From: Limnobaculum eriocheiris
GTDB lineage: Bacteria > Pseudomonadota > Gammaproteobacteria > Enterobacterales > Enterobacteriaceae
DNA: 64,000 bases
Direction of reading: 5' to 3'
NCBI RefSeq assembly: GCF_021010575.1
Contig: NZ_JAJNAG010000011.1
Coordinates: 1 to 64,000, forward strand
Notes under the pieces: generated by a model
Seen by the model: only the letters and a program-made list of their open reading frames with translations
What the model was told of the DNA's origin: nothing
Database searches by the model: none
Position numbers and translations under genes: made by a program
In this document: one piece after another, positions 20,307-28,089 of the stretch
How positions within the stretch are numbered: position 1 is the stretch's first letter
Layout: every line of letters starts with the position of its first letter

Positions 20307-20518
20307 AGGTATTCGCCAGTTATTGAGAAAAGCATCCGTAATGGCAATGTGGGATCAGCTCGCATTGCCATTGGCTATCTTTATTTATAATCATTTATCT
20401 TTTTGGATAGATTTATCTCCAGCCTGTTTCCCTTCTATTTATTTTTTGAAATTGGTATTAAATTTAATTTCATTTGAATTCAATATATTAAAAATATTTT
20501 TCTATGGGTTTTAAAAGT

Positions 20519-20533
20519 TGGCACGTTTGTCGC
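20519..20533 (+). promoter_or_regulatory. Sigma-54 type promoter of the rsr-Y RNA-rtcBA operon
   Basis: TGGCACG-TTTG-TCGC matches the -24/-12 consensus TGGCACG-N4-TTGC with one mismatch and exact GG-N10-GC spacing. It lies 117 bases before the rsr start. The rtcBA operon is sigma-54 dependent in E. coli, activated by RtcR. The rest of the 20307-20649 gap is AT-rich without a gene; no rtcR is in this window. Confidence 0.75.
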
Positions 20534-20649
20534 TATATATCTGGCATGAAGGACAGCAGCGTTAGAACCGATAATCAAAGATTGATGGTGATAACTAACA
20601 AAGCTGCATTCTGTCCGGCAGATTAAATTTGTCTCAAAGGAGAATGAGA

Positions 20650-22233
20650 ATGGCGAATATTCAACTATTTAAATCATTAAAGGGCCGCTGGTTACCCAAA
20701 GCTAATAGTCAGAACGAAGCAGGTGGAACCGCATATCGCTTTAGCGCAGAACATGCCCTGGCACAGTATGCCGCAACAGGGTGCTTAAACGGTACTTATT
20801 ACGCTTCAGCTGAAACACAGTTGGATACCGTAATGTCACTGTGTTCTCAGGTTGACCCGCTAATGCTGGCAAAAATAGCCGTGTACTGTCGTCAATATGG
20901 CTATATGAAAGATATGCCGGCATTGCTGTTAGCGGTGCTGTCAGTTAAAGGAAAAGAGTACTTACCGATGGCTTTTCCACTGGTGGTGGATAACGGCAAA
21001 ATGCTGCGCAACTTTGTACAGATATTGCGTAGTGGTACGGTAGGACGAAAATCCCTGGGGTCGCGTCCTAAAAAATTAGTACAGGATTGGTTAAATAACG
21101 CCAGTGAGCAGGCACTGTTATCCGCAGCCGTAGGCAACAATCCTTCGTTGGCGGATGTGGTAAAAATGGTTCACCCAAAACCTCAGGAAAGCTGGAGAGA
21201 GGCCTTCTTTGCCTGGTTAATTGGTAAGCCCTATGATGAAAATGCGTTACCACCCATTACCCGTGCGTTTGAGCAATACAAACGTCAGGGGCAGGGTGAT
21301 GAAAACGGGTTACCGACAGTGCCGTTTCAGATGTTAACGTCACTAAATTTAACCACGACTGATTGGGCGGAGATTGCAAAGCAGGGTAGCTGGCAGATGG
21401 TGAGAATGAATCTGAATACCTTTGCTCGTCACGGTGTGTTTGAATTGCCGGGAATGACAAAAGTGATTGCTGATAGGTTGAGTGACAGAAAAAATATTAT
21501 GCAGGCAAAGGTGTTTCCTTATCAGCTAATGACAGCGTATCAGTCAACCGGTAAAGAAATTCCATTGATGGTGCGTGAAGCATTACAGGATGCGCTGGAA
21601 ATTGCATTAGAAAATGTATTACCAGTAGCCGGAAAAATGGTGGTTTGTCCGGATGTATCGGGTTCGATGCACTCTCCGGCAACCGGTTATCGCCCGGGAG
21701 CAACAACCGTAACTCGCTGCGTTGATATTGCAGCATTGATTGCAGCGACTTATCTGCGTAAGCAACGTGATACGTTAATCGTACCTTTTGAATATCAGGT
21801 GGTAGAGAGTCATCGTGTCGTGTTGAACCCAAGGGATACCGTGCTAACCAATGCCGCCAAACTGGCTGGCGCTTGCGGCGGTGGAACCGATTGCAGTGCG
21901 CCGCTGAAATGGTTAAATGCCAAAGGCATTCGCGCAGATTTGGTACTGTTGGTTTCGGATAACGAATCCTGGGGAAGTATTTATCGTCAGGGAAGTGGCG
22001 CAACAGAAACTATGCGTCAGTGGGAAATGTTTAAGCGCTTTAATCCGTCGGCCAAGCTGATTTGTCTGGATATCCAGCCTTATGCCACAACGCAGGTAGC
22101 GGAACGGGCAGATATTCTGAATATCGGAGGATTCTCTGATACGGTATTTCAGATGATTAGCGCATTTTCCCAGGGACAAATGCAATCAGAACACTGGTTA
22201 GGCGAAATTAATAAGGTGACATTGTCACAATAG
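20650..22233 (+). CDS. rsr: Rsr, Ro60-like TROVE/vWA RNA-binding protein
   Basis: Bacterial orthologue of the eukaryotic Ro60 autoantigen: a HEAT-repeat ring that binds Y RNA and misfolded RNA ends, and in Deinococcus and Salmonella works with PNPase in RNA decay. The 527-residue protein has the TROVE domain (ALAQYAATGCLNGTYYASAE, then IAVYCRQYGYMKDMPALL, DNGKMLRNFVQI) and a C-terminal von Willebrand A domain with a MIDAS DVSGS (in CPDVSGSMHSP) and GGGTDCSAPL. ATG 20650 has AAAGGAG seven bases upstream. It heads the operon that continues through the four Y RNAs to rtcB and rtcA. Confidence 0.95.
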   Translation: MANIQLFKSLKGRWLPKANSQNEAGGTAYRFSAEHALAQYAATGCLNGTYYASAETQLDTVMSLCSQVDPLMLAKIAVYCRQYGYMKDMPALLLAVLSVKGKEYLPMAFPLVVDNGKMLRNFVQILRSGTVGRKSLGSRPKKLVQDWLNNASEQALLSAAVGNNPSLADVVKMVHPKPQESWREAFFAWLIGKPYDENALPPITRAFEQYKRQGQGDENGLPTVPFQMLTSLNLTTTDWAEIAKQGSWQMVRMNLNTFARHGVFELPGMTKVIADRLSDRKNIMQAKVFPYQLMTAYQSTGKEIPLMVREALQDALEIALENVLPVAGKMVVCPDVSGSMHSPATGYRPGATTVTRCVDIAALIAATYLRKQRDTLIVPFEYQVVESHRVVLNPRDTVLTNAAKLAGACGGGTDCSAPLKWLNAKGIRADLVLLVSDNESWGSIYRQGSGATETMRQWEMFKRFNPSAKLICLDIQPYATTQVAERADILNIGGFSDTVFQMISAFSQGQMQSEHWLGEINKVTLSQ

Positions 22234-22242
22234 CTGCGCATC

Positions 22243-22308
22243 GTGGCATAACGGTTAAAGCAGGATGATAAGGGATTTATCTTCCCGATCATCATAATGT
22301 TATGCCAC
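22243..22308 (+). ncRNA. Long structured stem-loop preceding the Y RNA array
   Basis: GTGGCATAAC and GTTATGCCAC form a perfect 10-bp outer stem. Inside, GATGAT/ATCATC and GGGA/TCCC continue the arm to a small loop. It lies ten bases after the rsr stop. It lacks the T-arm and internal loop of the four Y RNAs, so I read it as a separate structural or processing element at the head of the array. Confidence 0.7.
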
Positions 22309-22318
22309 TCCTGATAAA

Positions 22319-22461
22319 GGAGGAATGCCGATGGAACTACATCATTACGAATGAGGAGGTCACGGGTTCGAATCCCGTCGGTTTCGCCACAATGGAACCG
22401 TAGCTCAGAGGCAGAGCACCGGATGCTTGCATCCAAATACGTTTCATCACTTTTGTCCTCC
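22319..22461 (+). ncRNA. Y RNA-like noncoding RNA 1 (permuted tRNA-mimic head with G-CCA)
   Basis: Outer stem GGAGGA (22319-22324)/TCCTCC (22456-22461), partly extended by CTGA.AAA/TTT.CAG outside; internal loop ATGCC/ACTTTTG; inner stem GATGGAAC (22330-22337)/GTTTCATC (22441-22448). The head is a tRNA-like module in permuted order: T-arm ACGGG-TTCGAAT-CCCGT (22362-22378), acceptor strands CGGTTTC (22379-22385) and GGAACCG (22394-22400) closed by GCCACAAT, then T-A and a D-arm GCTC-AGAGGCA-GAGC (22403-22417), then a small hairpin GGATG/CATCC. The loop keeps discriminator-like G and CCA. This fits YrlA-type bacterial Y RNAs, which bind Rsr and mimic tRNA. Confidence 0.88.
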
Positions 22462-22524
22462 GCTTTTCAGGGCCAGAGTTAACTCAAATAGTTAAAGACA
22501 TAGTGAGTATCATTGCAGAACAAC

Positions 22525-22626
22525 GCAAACGGGTAACAAATGCCCGCAGGGATTACATGGTTTAGCCGGTTCGAATCCGGCCTCCGTAAGGAGATATCTC
22601 TGCATCACTGGTTGTTATCGGTTTGC
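22525..22626 (+). ncRNA. Y RNA-like noncoding RNA 2 (minimal head, no D-arm)
   Basis: A 15-base terminal stem (GCAAACGGGTAACAA, 22525-22539, with TTGTTATCGGTTTGC, 22612-22626; 14 pairs, one mismatch), internal loop ATGCCC/ATCACTGG, and inner stem GCAGGGAT (22546-22553)/ATCTCTGC (22596-22603). The head has only a T-arm GCCGG-TTCGAAT-CCGGC (22565-22581) followed by a four-pair acceptor CTCC/GGAG closed by a GTAA (GNRA) tetraloop (22586-22589). A D-arm is missing, so it is a reduced version of its neighbours. Confidence 0.82.
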
Positions 22627-22637
22627 TTTATGAATAA

Positions 22638-22747
22638 GCGGTAAATGCAGGTGAAACTACAGGGTTCCCGGTTCGAGCCCGGGTTACTGAGCAATCAGCA
22701 ATAGCTTAATAGGTAGAGCAAGTGTTTCGCATAATACTTGTTACCGC
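22638..22747 (+). ncRNA. Y RNA-like noncoding RNA 3 (tRNA-mimic head closed by GCAA)
   Basis: Terminal stem GCGGTAA (22638-22644)/TTACCGC (22741-22747), internal loop ATGCAG/ATAATACTTG, inner stem GTGAAAC (22651-22657)/GTTTCGC (22724-22730). Head: T-arm CCCGG-TTCGAGC-CCGGG (22667-22683), acceptor TTACTGA/TCAGCAA with one A-C mismatch closed by a GCAA tetraloop (22691-22694), T-A linker, D-arm GCTT-AATAGGTA-GAGC (22704-22719) with the conserved GG. Same design as RNAs 1 and 4, but the acceptor loop has lost CCA. Confidence 0.86.
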
Positions 22748-22758
22748 AACTAAATACA

Positions 22759-22884
22759 GGGCGAATGCCGGTGGAACTACATCCAAGTGCAAAGGTCGCG
22801 GGTTCAATTCCCGCCGGAATCTAACCAGGTTCCGTAGCTCAGTTGGATAGAGCATTGTGAATGTTTCACCAAAACTTGTCGCCC
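22759..22884 (+). ncRNA. Y RNA-like noncoding RNA 4 (permuted tRNA-mimic head with ACCA)
   Basis: Terminal stem GGGCGA (22759-22764)/TCGCCC (22879-22884), internal loop ATGCC/AAAACTTG, inner stem GGTGGAAC (22770-22777)/GTTTCACC (22863-22870). Head: T-arm GCGGG-TTCAATT-CCCGC (22798-22814), acceptor CGGAATC (22815-22821) and GGTTCCG (22828-22834) joined by TAACCA, then T-A (tRNA positions 8 and 9) and D-arm GCTC-AGTTGGATA-GAGC (22837-22853). The loop holds CCA directly against the 5' acceptor strand. It is the copy next to rtcB, the place of yrl genes in Salmonella-type operons. Confidence 0.88.
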
Positions 22885-22898
22885 AACCTTATTAAAAC

Positions 22899-22924
22899 CG
22901 TTTGTCGCAATAACAAGACAAACG
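22899..22924 (+). promoter_or_regulatory. Hairpin in front of rtcB
   Basis: CGTTTGTC and GACAAACG form a perfect 8-bp stem with a ten-base loop, 30 bases before the rtcB ATG and 14 bases after Y RNA 4. There is no T-run. A role as a 3' boundary for RNA processing or a stabiliser of the rtcBA message is inferred. Confidence 0.65.
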
Positions 22925-22954
22925 ATGAAATGGAAAAGAGTAAAAGGATAAATC

Positions 22955-24178
22955 ATGAAACCTTCAATTCAGGTAATGAACGTTGAGAATGGCCGTCCGG
23001 TAAAAATGTGGACACAGGGAGTTCCGGTGGAAGACGAGGCCAAACGTCAGTTAGAGAACACAGCCAAAATGCCGTTTATCTTTAAACATATTGCAGTGAT
23101 GCCTGATGTGCATTTAGGTAAAGGATCGACCATTGGATCGGTAATTCCTACCGTAGGAGCAATTATTCCGGCCGCGGTGGGTGTAGATATTGGTTGTGGA
23201 ATGATTGCGGTAAGAACATCTCTGCATGCCAGCGATCTACCGGATAACTTATCTGCCGTGCGTGATGCCATAGAACGAGCGGTACCGCATGGACGTGAGG
23301 TTAATCGATCCAAACGAGATAAGGGGGCATGGAATGATGTGCCTGAAGTGGTAAATCGCGCCTGGTTACAATTAGATCCTGACTTTAAGCAGATTATTGA
23401 TAAGTACCCTAAGTTGAAAAATACCAATAACCGGGTTCATTTAGGAACCCTGGGAACCGGTAACCACTTTATCGAAGTTTGTCTGGATGAGAATCAGGCT
23501 GTGTGGTTTATGTTGCACTCCGGTTCACGCGGTATCGGTAATGCTATCGGAAGCCTGTTCATTGAGCTGGCTAAAAAGGATATGCAACGACACTTTATTA
23601 ATCTGCCACATCAGGATTTAGCTTATCTGGTTGAAGGTAGCGAACATTATAACGATTACGTTTTTGCCGTTGACTGGGCGCAGCGTTATGCCCGACTAAA
23701 TCGTGAAACTATGATGAATAACGTGATTGCCGCGGTACGTAGCGTTATCACTAAGCCTTTTAGTTTAGAAATGGAAGCGGTGAACTGCCATCATAACTAT
23801 GTACAGAAAGAACAGCATTTTGGTCAGGATGTACTGGTAACCCGTAAAGGTGCGGTGAGCGCTCAGGCGGGGGAGTTAGGTATTATTCCAGGCTCTATGG
23901 GGGCGCGATCTTTTATCGTGCGAGGAAAAGGTAATCCGGATGCTTTTTGCTCCTGTAGCCACGGAGCGGGTCGAACCATGAGTCGTACCGAAGCTAAACG
24001 CCGTTTCTCAATAGAAGATCAAATCAAGGCGACGGCAGGCGTTGAATGCCGTAAAGATTCAGACGTTATTGATGAGATACCTATGGCCTATAAAGATATT
24101 GATGCAGTAATGACCGCACAGTCAGAACTGGTAGAGATAGTTCATACCCTGAAGCAGGTAGTTTGCGTTAAAGGATAA
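22955..24178 (+). CDS. rtcB: RNA 3'-phosphate/5'-OH ligase RtcB
   Basis: GTP- and Mn-dependent ligase joining 2',3'-cyclic phosphate or 3'-phosphate ends to 5'-OH ends, repairing cleaved tRNA and rRNA. The 407-residue protein has the family blocks VMPDVHLGKGSTIGSV, GVDIGCGM (metal Cys), LGTLGTGNHFIE, LHSGSRGIGN, CHHNYVQKE and CSCSHGAGR, whose His takes the guanylate. AGGA lies before ATG 22955. Fourth element type of the rsr-Y RNA-rtcBA operon and the effector that would use ends exposed or presented by Rsr/Y RNA. Confidence 0.97.
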   Translation: MKPSIQVMNVENGRPVKMWTQGVPVEDEAKRQLENTAKMPFIFKHIAVMPDVHLGKGSTIGSVIPTVGAIIPAAVGVDIGCGMIAVRTSLHASDLPDNLSAVRDAIERAVPHGREVNRSKRDKGAWNDVPEVVNRAWLQLDPDFKQIIDKYPKLKNTNNRVHLGTLGTGNHFIEVCLDENQAVWFMLHSGSRGIGNAIGSLFIELAKKDMQRHFINLPHQDLAYLVEGSEHYNDYVFAVDWAQRYARLNRETMMNNVIAAVRSVITKPFSLEMEAVNCHHNYVQKEQHFGQDVLVTRKGAVSAQAGELGIIPGSMGARSFIVRGKGNPDAFCSCSHGAGRTMSRTEAKRRFSIEDQIKATAGVECRKDSDVIDEIPMAYKDIDAVMTAQSELVEIVHTLKQVVCVKG

Positions 24179-24219
24179 GCTCCCGATGCACAGATTGTAT
24201 GATAAGAAAGGAGCACAAA

Positions 24220-25242
24220 GTGCAATGGATTGAAGTTGATGGTTCAAAAGGCGAAGGCGGAGGGCAAATTCTTCGCAGTGGACTATCTCTGTCGATGATT
24301 ACCGGTAAAGCCGTACGTTTTACCCATATTCGAGCCGGGCGGAGTAAGCCCGGTATTATGCGCCAACACTTAACTGCAATTCTGGCAGCACAGCAGGTTT
24401 GTGCTGCTCAGGTGACTGGAGCAATATTAAACTCAACGGAATTGACATTTATTCCCGGTCGTATTAAATCGGGGGACTACCGGTTTGACCTGGGGGGAGC
24501 AGGTAGTTGTGCCTTGGTATTACAGACGCTGTTACCAGCTTTATGGTCAGCCAACGGTGAAAGCCGGGTAAGGTTAAGCGGCGGTACTCATAATCCTCTG
24601 GCACCATCAATTAGCTTTTTGCAACAGGTTTGGCTGCCATTAATGGAGCAGATGGGCGCTAAAGCAACTTTATCACTACATCGTTGTGGTTTTTATCCGG
24701 CGGGAGGTGGTGAGATTGATGTTATCGTTTATCCTGTTAAACAGTGGCAGGCGCTGTATTTACCTCAACGAGGCAAATTAATTGAGGTCAGTGCACAATC
24801 GCTAATTGCGGATCTGCCTGATTCAGTTGCTTTTAGAGAATTAAACATTGTAAAGCAACGATTGAAGGCCGAACAATCAAAACTGAGTTTGGTTGATGTG
24901 TCATCTGCAAGATGTGCTGGCAATGCGCTGTTAGTAAAACTGCAATTTGAGCATTTAACAGAACTATTCTGTGCGATAGGTACGAAAGGCAAAGCGGCAG
25001 AGAAGGTAGCACAGGAAGCCTGTGATGAGGTACTGGCATATTTGAAATCATCAGCGGCTGTTGGTGAGTATTTAGCCGATCAATTACTGTTGCCAATGGC
25101 TATAGCTGGAGATGGGCGTTTTACAACGCCCATGCTGACCGAGCATCTCTCTACTAATGCTTTAGTTATCGGTCAATTTTTAAACTGTTGTATTGATATT
25201 CAATCTATAAATCAAGGAATAGAGATAAACATTAAACAGTAA
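24220..25242 (+). CDS. rtcA: RNA 3'-terminal phosphate cyclase RtcA
   Basis: Uses ATP to turn RNA 3'-phosphates into 2',3'-cyclic phosphates, the form that RtcB or other enzymes can handle. The N-terminal DGSKGEGGGQILRSGLSLS, IRAGRSKPG, LGGAGSCALVLQTLLPALW and GFYPAGGGEI match the family; the His in TEHLSTN near the C-terminus is the expected adenylation site. The GTG at 24220 has AAGGAG six bases upstream and gives 340 residues; an ATG at 24199 lacks a ribosome site. The C-terminal half is more divergent from E. coli than the N-terminal half. Confidence 0.94.
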   Translation: MQWIEVDGSKGEGGGQILRSGLSLSMITGKAVRFTHIRAGRSKPGIMRQHLTAILAAQQVCAAQVTGAILNSTELTFIPGRIKSGDYRFDLGGAGSCALVLQTLLPALWSANGESRVRLSGGTHNPLAPSISFLQQVWLPLMEQMGAKATLSLHRCGFYPAGGGEIDVIVYPVKQWQALYLPQRGKLIEVSAQSLIADLPDSVAFRELNIVKQRLKAEQSKLSLVDVSSARCAGNALLVKLQFEHLTELFCAIGTKGKAAEKVAQEACDEVLAYLKSSAAVGEYLADQLLLPMAIAGDGRFTTPMLTEHLSTNALVIGQFLNCCIDIQSINQGIEINIKQ

Positions 25243-25600
25243 TGACGCTGGTCATTGGTCTGCCCTGCAACGTGGATTGCACATTAATCTGAGAAAATAC
25301 GCTTTCATATGGAGGTGCCTTTATATTTATCAGTTAAAAAAACAGTAATTTAAATAAGTTATGCTTCATTTTTATTTGTTCTTTTTCCTATTTTTATGCG
25401 CTGCAAATAAGACTTTACCTATATATTTATTTCCATTTTTTGCGACAAATAAAAAGGATGTCAGAGGATGGTTTATACGCCTGAAAGGATAAGTTATGAG
25501 TTAAAAATTGCACTGACACCAGTACGTCAATATATGAAGTGCGAAGCAATCGCTCAGTAACTTCATTGAAGACGTTGTGGTATCAATTTCAGGTGAGGGT
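25243..25600. other. AT-rich gap after rtcA
   Basis: About 360 bases between the convergent rtcA and the TauE-family gene. It starts with a small AATGAC/GTCATT hairpin just after the rtcA stop. I see no gene, RNA or mobile-element signature. Confidence 0.5.
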
Positions 25601-26407
25601 TCAGTGTGATGCCAACAGGCGATACAACATAGTGACTGCGCTACAAAGAATAAAAGCAAAGGTGATCAACTGAAAAGCGCGTTCTGAAATATTTTTAAGC
25701 AAGTATTTGGCGAAAGGAATTGAGAGTATTGAACCAAGGCTGAGTATTAATGCCAGATGTAAATCAGTATAACCGCCCTGGCCATAAGCCAGTGCTGAAG
25801 CGCCTGAAAGCAACATGGTAACGAATACCGAGGTTCCTATTGCTTGTTTAATATTCATGCCAGCATATTTAGTTAAAACAGGCAGCATAACAACACCACC
25901 ACCTACACCTGTGGCCCCAATAGTAATACCCGCAGCAACTCCTGGAAGAATAAAGCGGGTTATTGGTATTTCTGTTTTTACTGATTCGTCACTAATCAGT
26001 ACAGTAGGGTGAAATAGTTGGGTACAGAAGATCAGTAATGATAAAACGATAGCCAGCACAATCAATACATTAATACTAAACTGGACGTATTGATGCCAGG
26101 CATCGACGCTGGCTAGCAAAGTAATCCCATAGCTGGCAATCAGTGTACTGGGTAACATGATAGAAAGAATAATCAGTGAACGTTTTAATGGAATATTACC
26201 TAAACGGAAGTGAACCCCGGTTGATGATATTTTCATTAGCATGGACATCAGGTTTGCTGTTGCAACCGCAGTTAGCATATCCATGCCAAACAGCCAGATT
26301 AATACTGGCAAAATAAGTACACCACCCCCAACTCCGGTAGTGCTGATAATCAGCCCCAGTAATGCGCCAATAAAGGCTTTGGCTAGAAGAGCTAATAACA
26401 TCGTCAT
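25601..26407 (-). CDS. TauE/SafE family sulfite/sulfonate exporter-like membrane protein
   Basis: A 268-residue inner-membrane protein with about eight helices and the internal duplication typical of the TauE/SafE (DUF81) family: TTGVGGGVLILPVL near residue 23 and ATGVGGGVVMLPVL near residue 163. Family members export sulfite, sulfoacetate or other organic anions. No neighbour shows what the substrate is. Monocistronic and divergent from the nucleotidase gene. Confidence 0.85.
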   Translation of the reverse strand: MTMLLALLAKAFIGALLGLIISTTGVGGGVLILPVLIWLFGMDMLTAVATANLMSMLMKISSTGVHFRLGNIPLKRSLIILSIMLPSTLIASYGITLLASVDAWHQYVQFSINVLIVLAIVLSLLIFCTQLFHPTVLISDESVKTEIPITRFILPGVAAGITIGATGVGGGVVMLPVLTKYAGMNIKQAIGTSVFVTMLLSGASALAYGQGGYTDLHLALILSLGSILSIPFAKYLLKNISERAFQLITFAFILCSAVTMLYRLLASH

Positions 26408-26872
26408 AAGTCATTTCCGTTGAATTTCCTATCGATTATACCATGCCTCATTATCTCCGTTCGGAAAATTCGGATATCTTTAAACACGCTTATACGCTAT
26501 TTCTGATAAATGAAAATAAGAATCGGGAAGGACAACCTACAATTAGTTGAGGTGGTTATTGTTTATCAAGAGACATTAATCTCATTTTTATTAAATAGTT
26601 TGGGAAAATAGAATACATTCATCAACCTAACTGGAATAAAATCGAGAAATAATGAATACTGGCTTTCAGCCGTGTTGTTTGAGCAAAAATAAATTTGATT
26701 TCGGTGGTACAAACGTTAAATTTACACCTGATGACAAACATAGCAAACACAGACATCGAGAGCTGGAAATAGCTAGCCAGAGTGTTAGTTTACCCAAAAA
26801 AAAGTTATGTGCTTGAAATCAATACTATGGGTGATTGGGCATCTACAATATTAAAGGAAATAAGAAGATATT
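26408..26872. other. Divergent gap with a possible 54-codon frame
   Basis: About 465 bases between the TauE-like gene and the nucleotidase gene. A short open frame (26652-26816, plus) starting MNTGFQPCCLSKNK would give a basic 54-residue protein with histidine-rich middle, but has no clear ribosome site. Otherwise AT-rich with promoter-like sequence only. Confidence 0.35.
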
Positions 26873-28051
26873 ATGACAATCGATCTATCTAAAACGTTGG
26901 TAATAGGCATCTCAGCTACAGCGCTATTTGATTTATCCGCTGACAACGACATGTACCAGGAAAAGTTACAGCAAGATCCTGATTCGGCCATGAAGGAGTT
27001 TCGACGCTATCTGCGGGGAAATGAAGATAAACCCCTGGAGGATGGTGCAGGCATGCCGCTGGTAAAATCAATCCTGGCCTTAAATGAACATAAAAAAGCG
27101 AATGACGATGGGCCGGTTGTTGAAATCGTTGTGGTATCGCGCAATGCACCTGAGGTTGGTTACAGAGTATTAAAAGAGATTAAAAAACGTGGGTTAAATA
27201 TTTCCCGTTCGGCTTTTACTTCTGGCGAATCAATTACTGATTACCTTGGTGCATATTATATCGATCTGTTTCTAACCACCGATGAGCAAGAAGCTAAACG
27301 GGTAATGGAAAATAACCAGTGTGTTACCGCGATGGTATATGCACCTAAGAAGACACTTGCTCAGGCGGCATTACCACAGCTTCGCTTCGCTTTTGATGGT
27401 GACGCAGGAATATTTAACGCAATTACCAGCGCTAAAGTCAATGATGAGTCCGAATCTTCAATCAATCCGGGACCTCATGCCAATTTACTGATTAAATTAT
27501 CTAAAGTGCAAGAGCGTGTGTCTGAGAGTCTTGAGCACTCACCGCTGCGGGTTGCATTGATTACTTCTCAAAACAGCTCCAGCGATCCGTCTGAAATGAC
27601 GATGATCGATACCCTGAAACATTGGGGCATCTATATTAATGATATCTTCTTCCTGGGTGGTTTACAGAAGTCGCGATTCCTTAAAGCATTTAAACCGCAC
27701 ATTTTCTTTGATGGCCAGGACTCTCAACAAGACGCATCCGAATTAGATGTGCCTTATGCCAAAGTCATGTATACCATTCAGGCTGTGAAGCCGGTATCAA
27801 AAGTAGAAGAGACGGAGGTATCGGAAAAAGTAAAAAAGCCTGAAGTATCAAAACCAGAGGTAGTTGAGAGGAAAGCTACCGTCGTGGTGGAAAATGGTGA
27901 TGAAGATGAAAAGCTAACGGCGGAAGAAAAGAAAAAAGAGAATAAAGAGCTGGGTGTTTCTTTAGATGAATGTCTGAGTCCTGCTCCGCCAGAAGATTTA
28001 AGCAATCTGTTAAATAAGTTCATTCGTAAAAAACCTGCTGATGCAGAATAA
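26873..28051 (+). CDS. Cytosolic 5'-nucleotidase type I family protein
   Basis: The first about 305 residues match the cytosolic 5'-nucleotidase 1 family (NT5C1-like): LVIGISATALFDLS, VEIVVVSRNAPEVGYRVLKEI, FTSGESITDYLGAYYIDLFL, RFAFDGDAGIF, then RVALITSQNSS and FFLGGLQKSRFLKAF with HIFFDGQ. Such enzymes dephosphorylate nucleoside monophosphates, often AMP. The C-terminal 85 residues are an acidic/basic low-complexity tail (many Glu, Lys, Val) absent from typical members. AAGGA precedes the ATG. The GNAT gene follows by 38 bases and may share the transcript. Confidence 0.82.
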   Translation: MTIDLSKTLVIGISATALFDLSADNDMYQEKLQQDPDSAMKEFRRYLRGNEDKPLEDGAGMPLVKSILALNEHKKANDDGPVVEIVVVSRNAPEVGYRVLKEIKKRGLNISRSAFTSGESITDYLGAYYIDLFLTTDEQEAKRVMENNQCVTAMVYAPKKTLAQAALPQLRFAFDGDAGIFNAITSAKVNDESESSINPGPHANLLIKLSKVQERVSESLEHSPLRVALITSQNSSSDPSEMTMIDTLKHWGIYINDIFFLGGLQKSRFLKAFKPHIFFDGQDSQQDASELDVPYAKVMYTIQAVKPVSKVEETEVSEKVKKPEVSKPEVVERKATVVVENGDEDEKLTAEEKKKENKELGVSLDECLSPAPPEDLSNLLNKFIRKKPADAE

Positions 28052-28089
28052 GTCTGTCTGGTAACAAAGATCAGGACCCGCTGTTAGTT

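Noticed and set aside
20323-20514. 63-codon hydrophobic frame before the sigma-54 promoter
   Set aside because: AT-rich, hydrophobic by base composition, no ribosome site.
22340-22420. Pieces that look like tRNA genes (T-arms, D-arms) in the rsr-rtcB gap
   Set aside because: The T-arm precedes the D-arm and no anticodon arm is present; pairing of the ends shows they are heads of Y RNA-like molecules, not tRNAs.
22149-22436. 95-codon minus-strand open frame over the rsr 3' end and Y RNA 1
   Set aside because: No ribosome site, overlaps rsr and the structured RNA, and its tRNA-complement sequence explains the frame.
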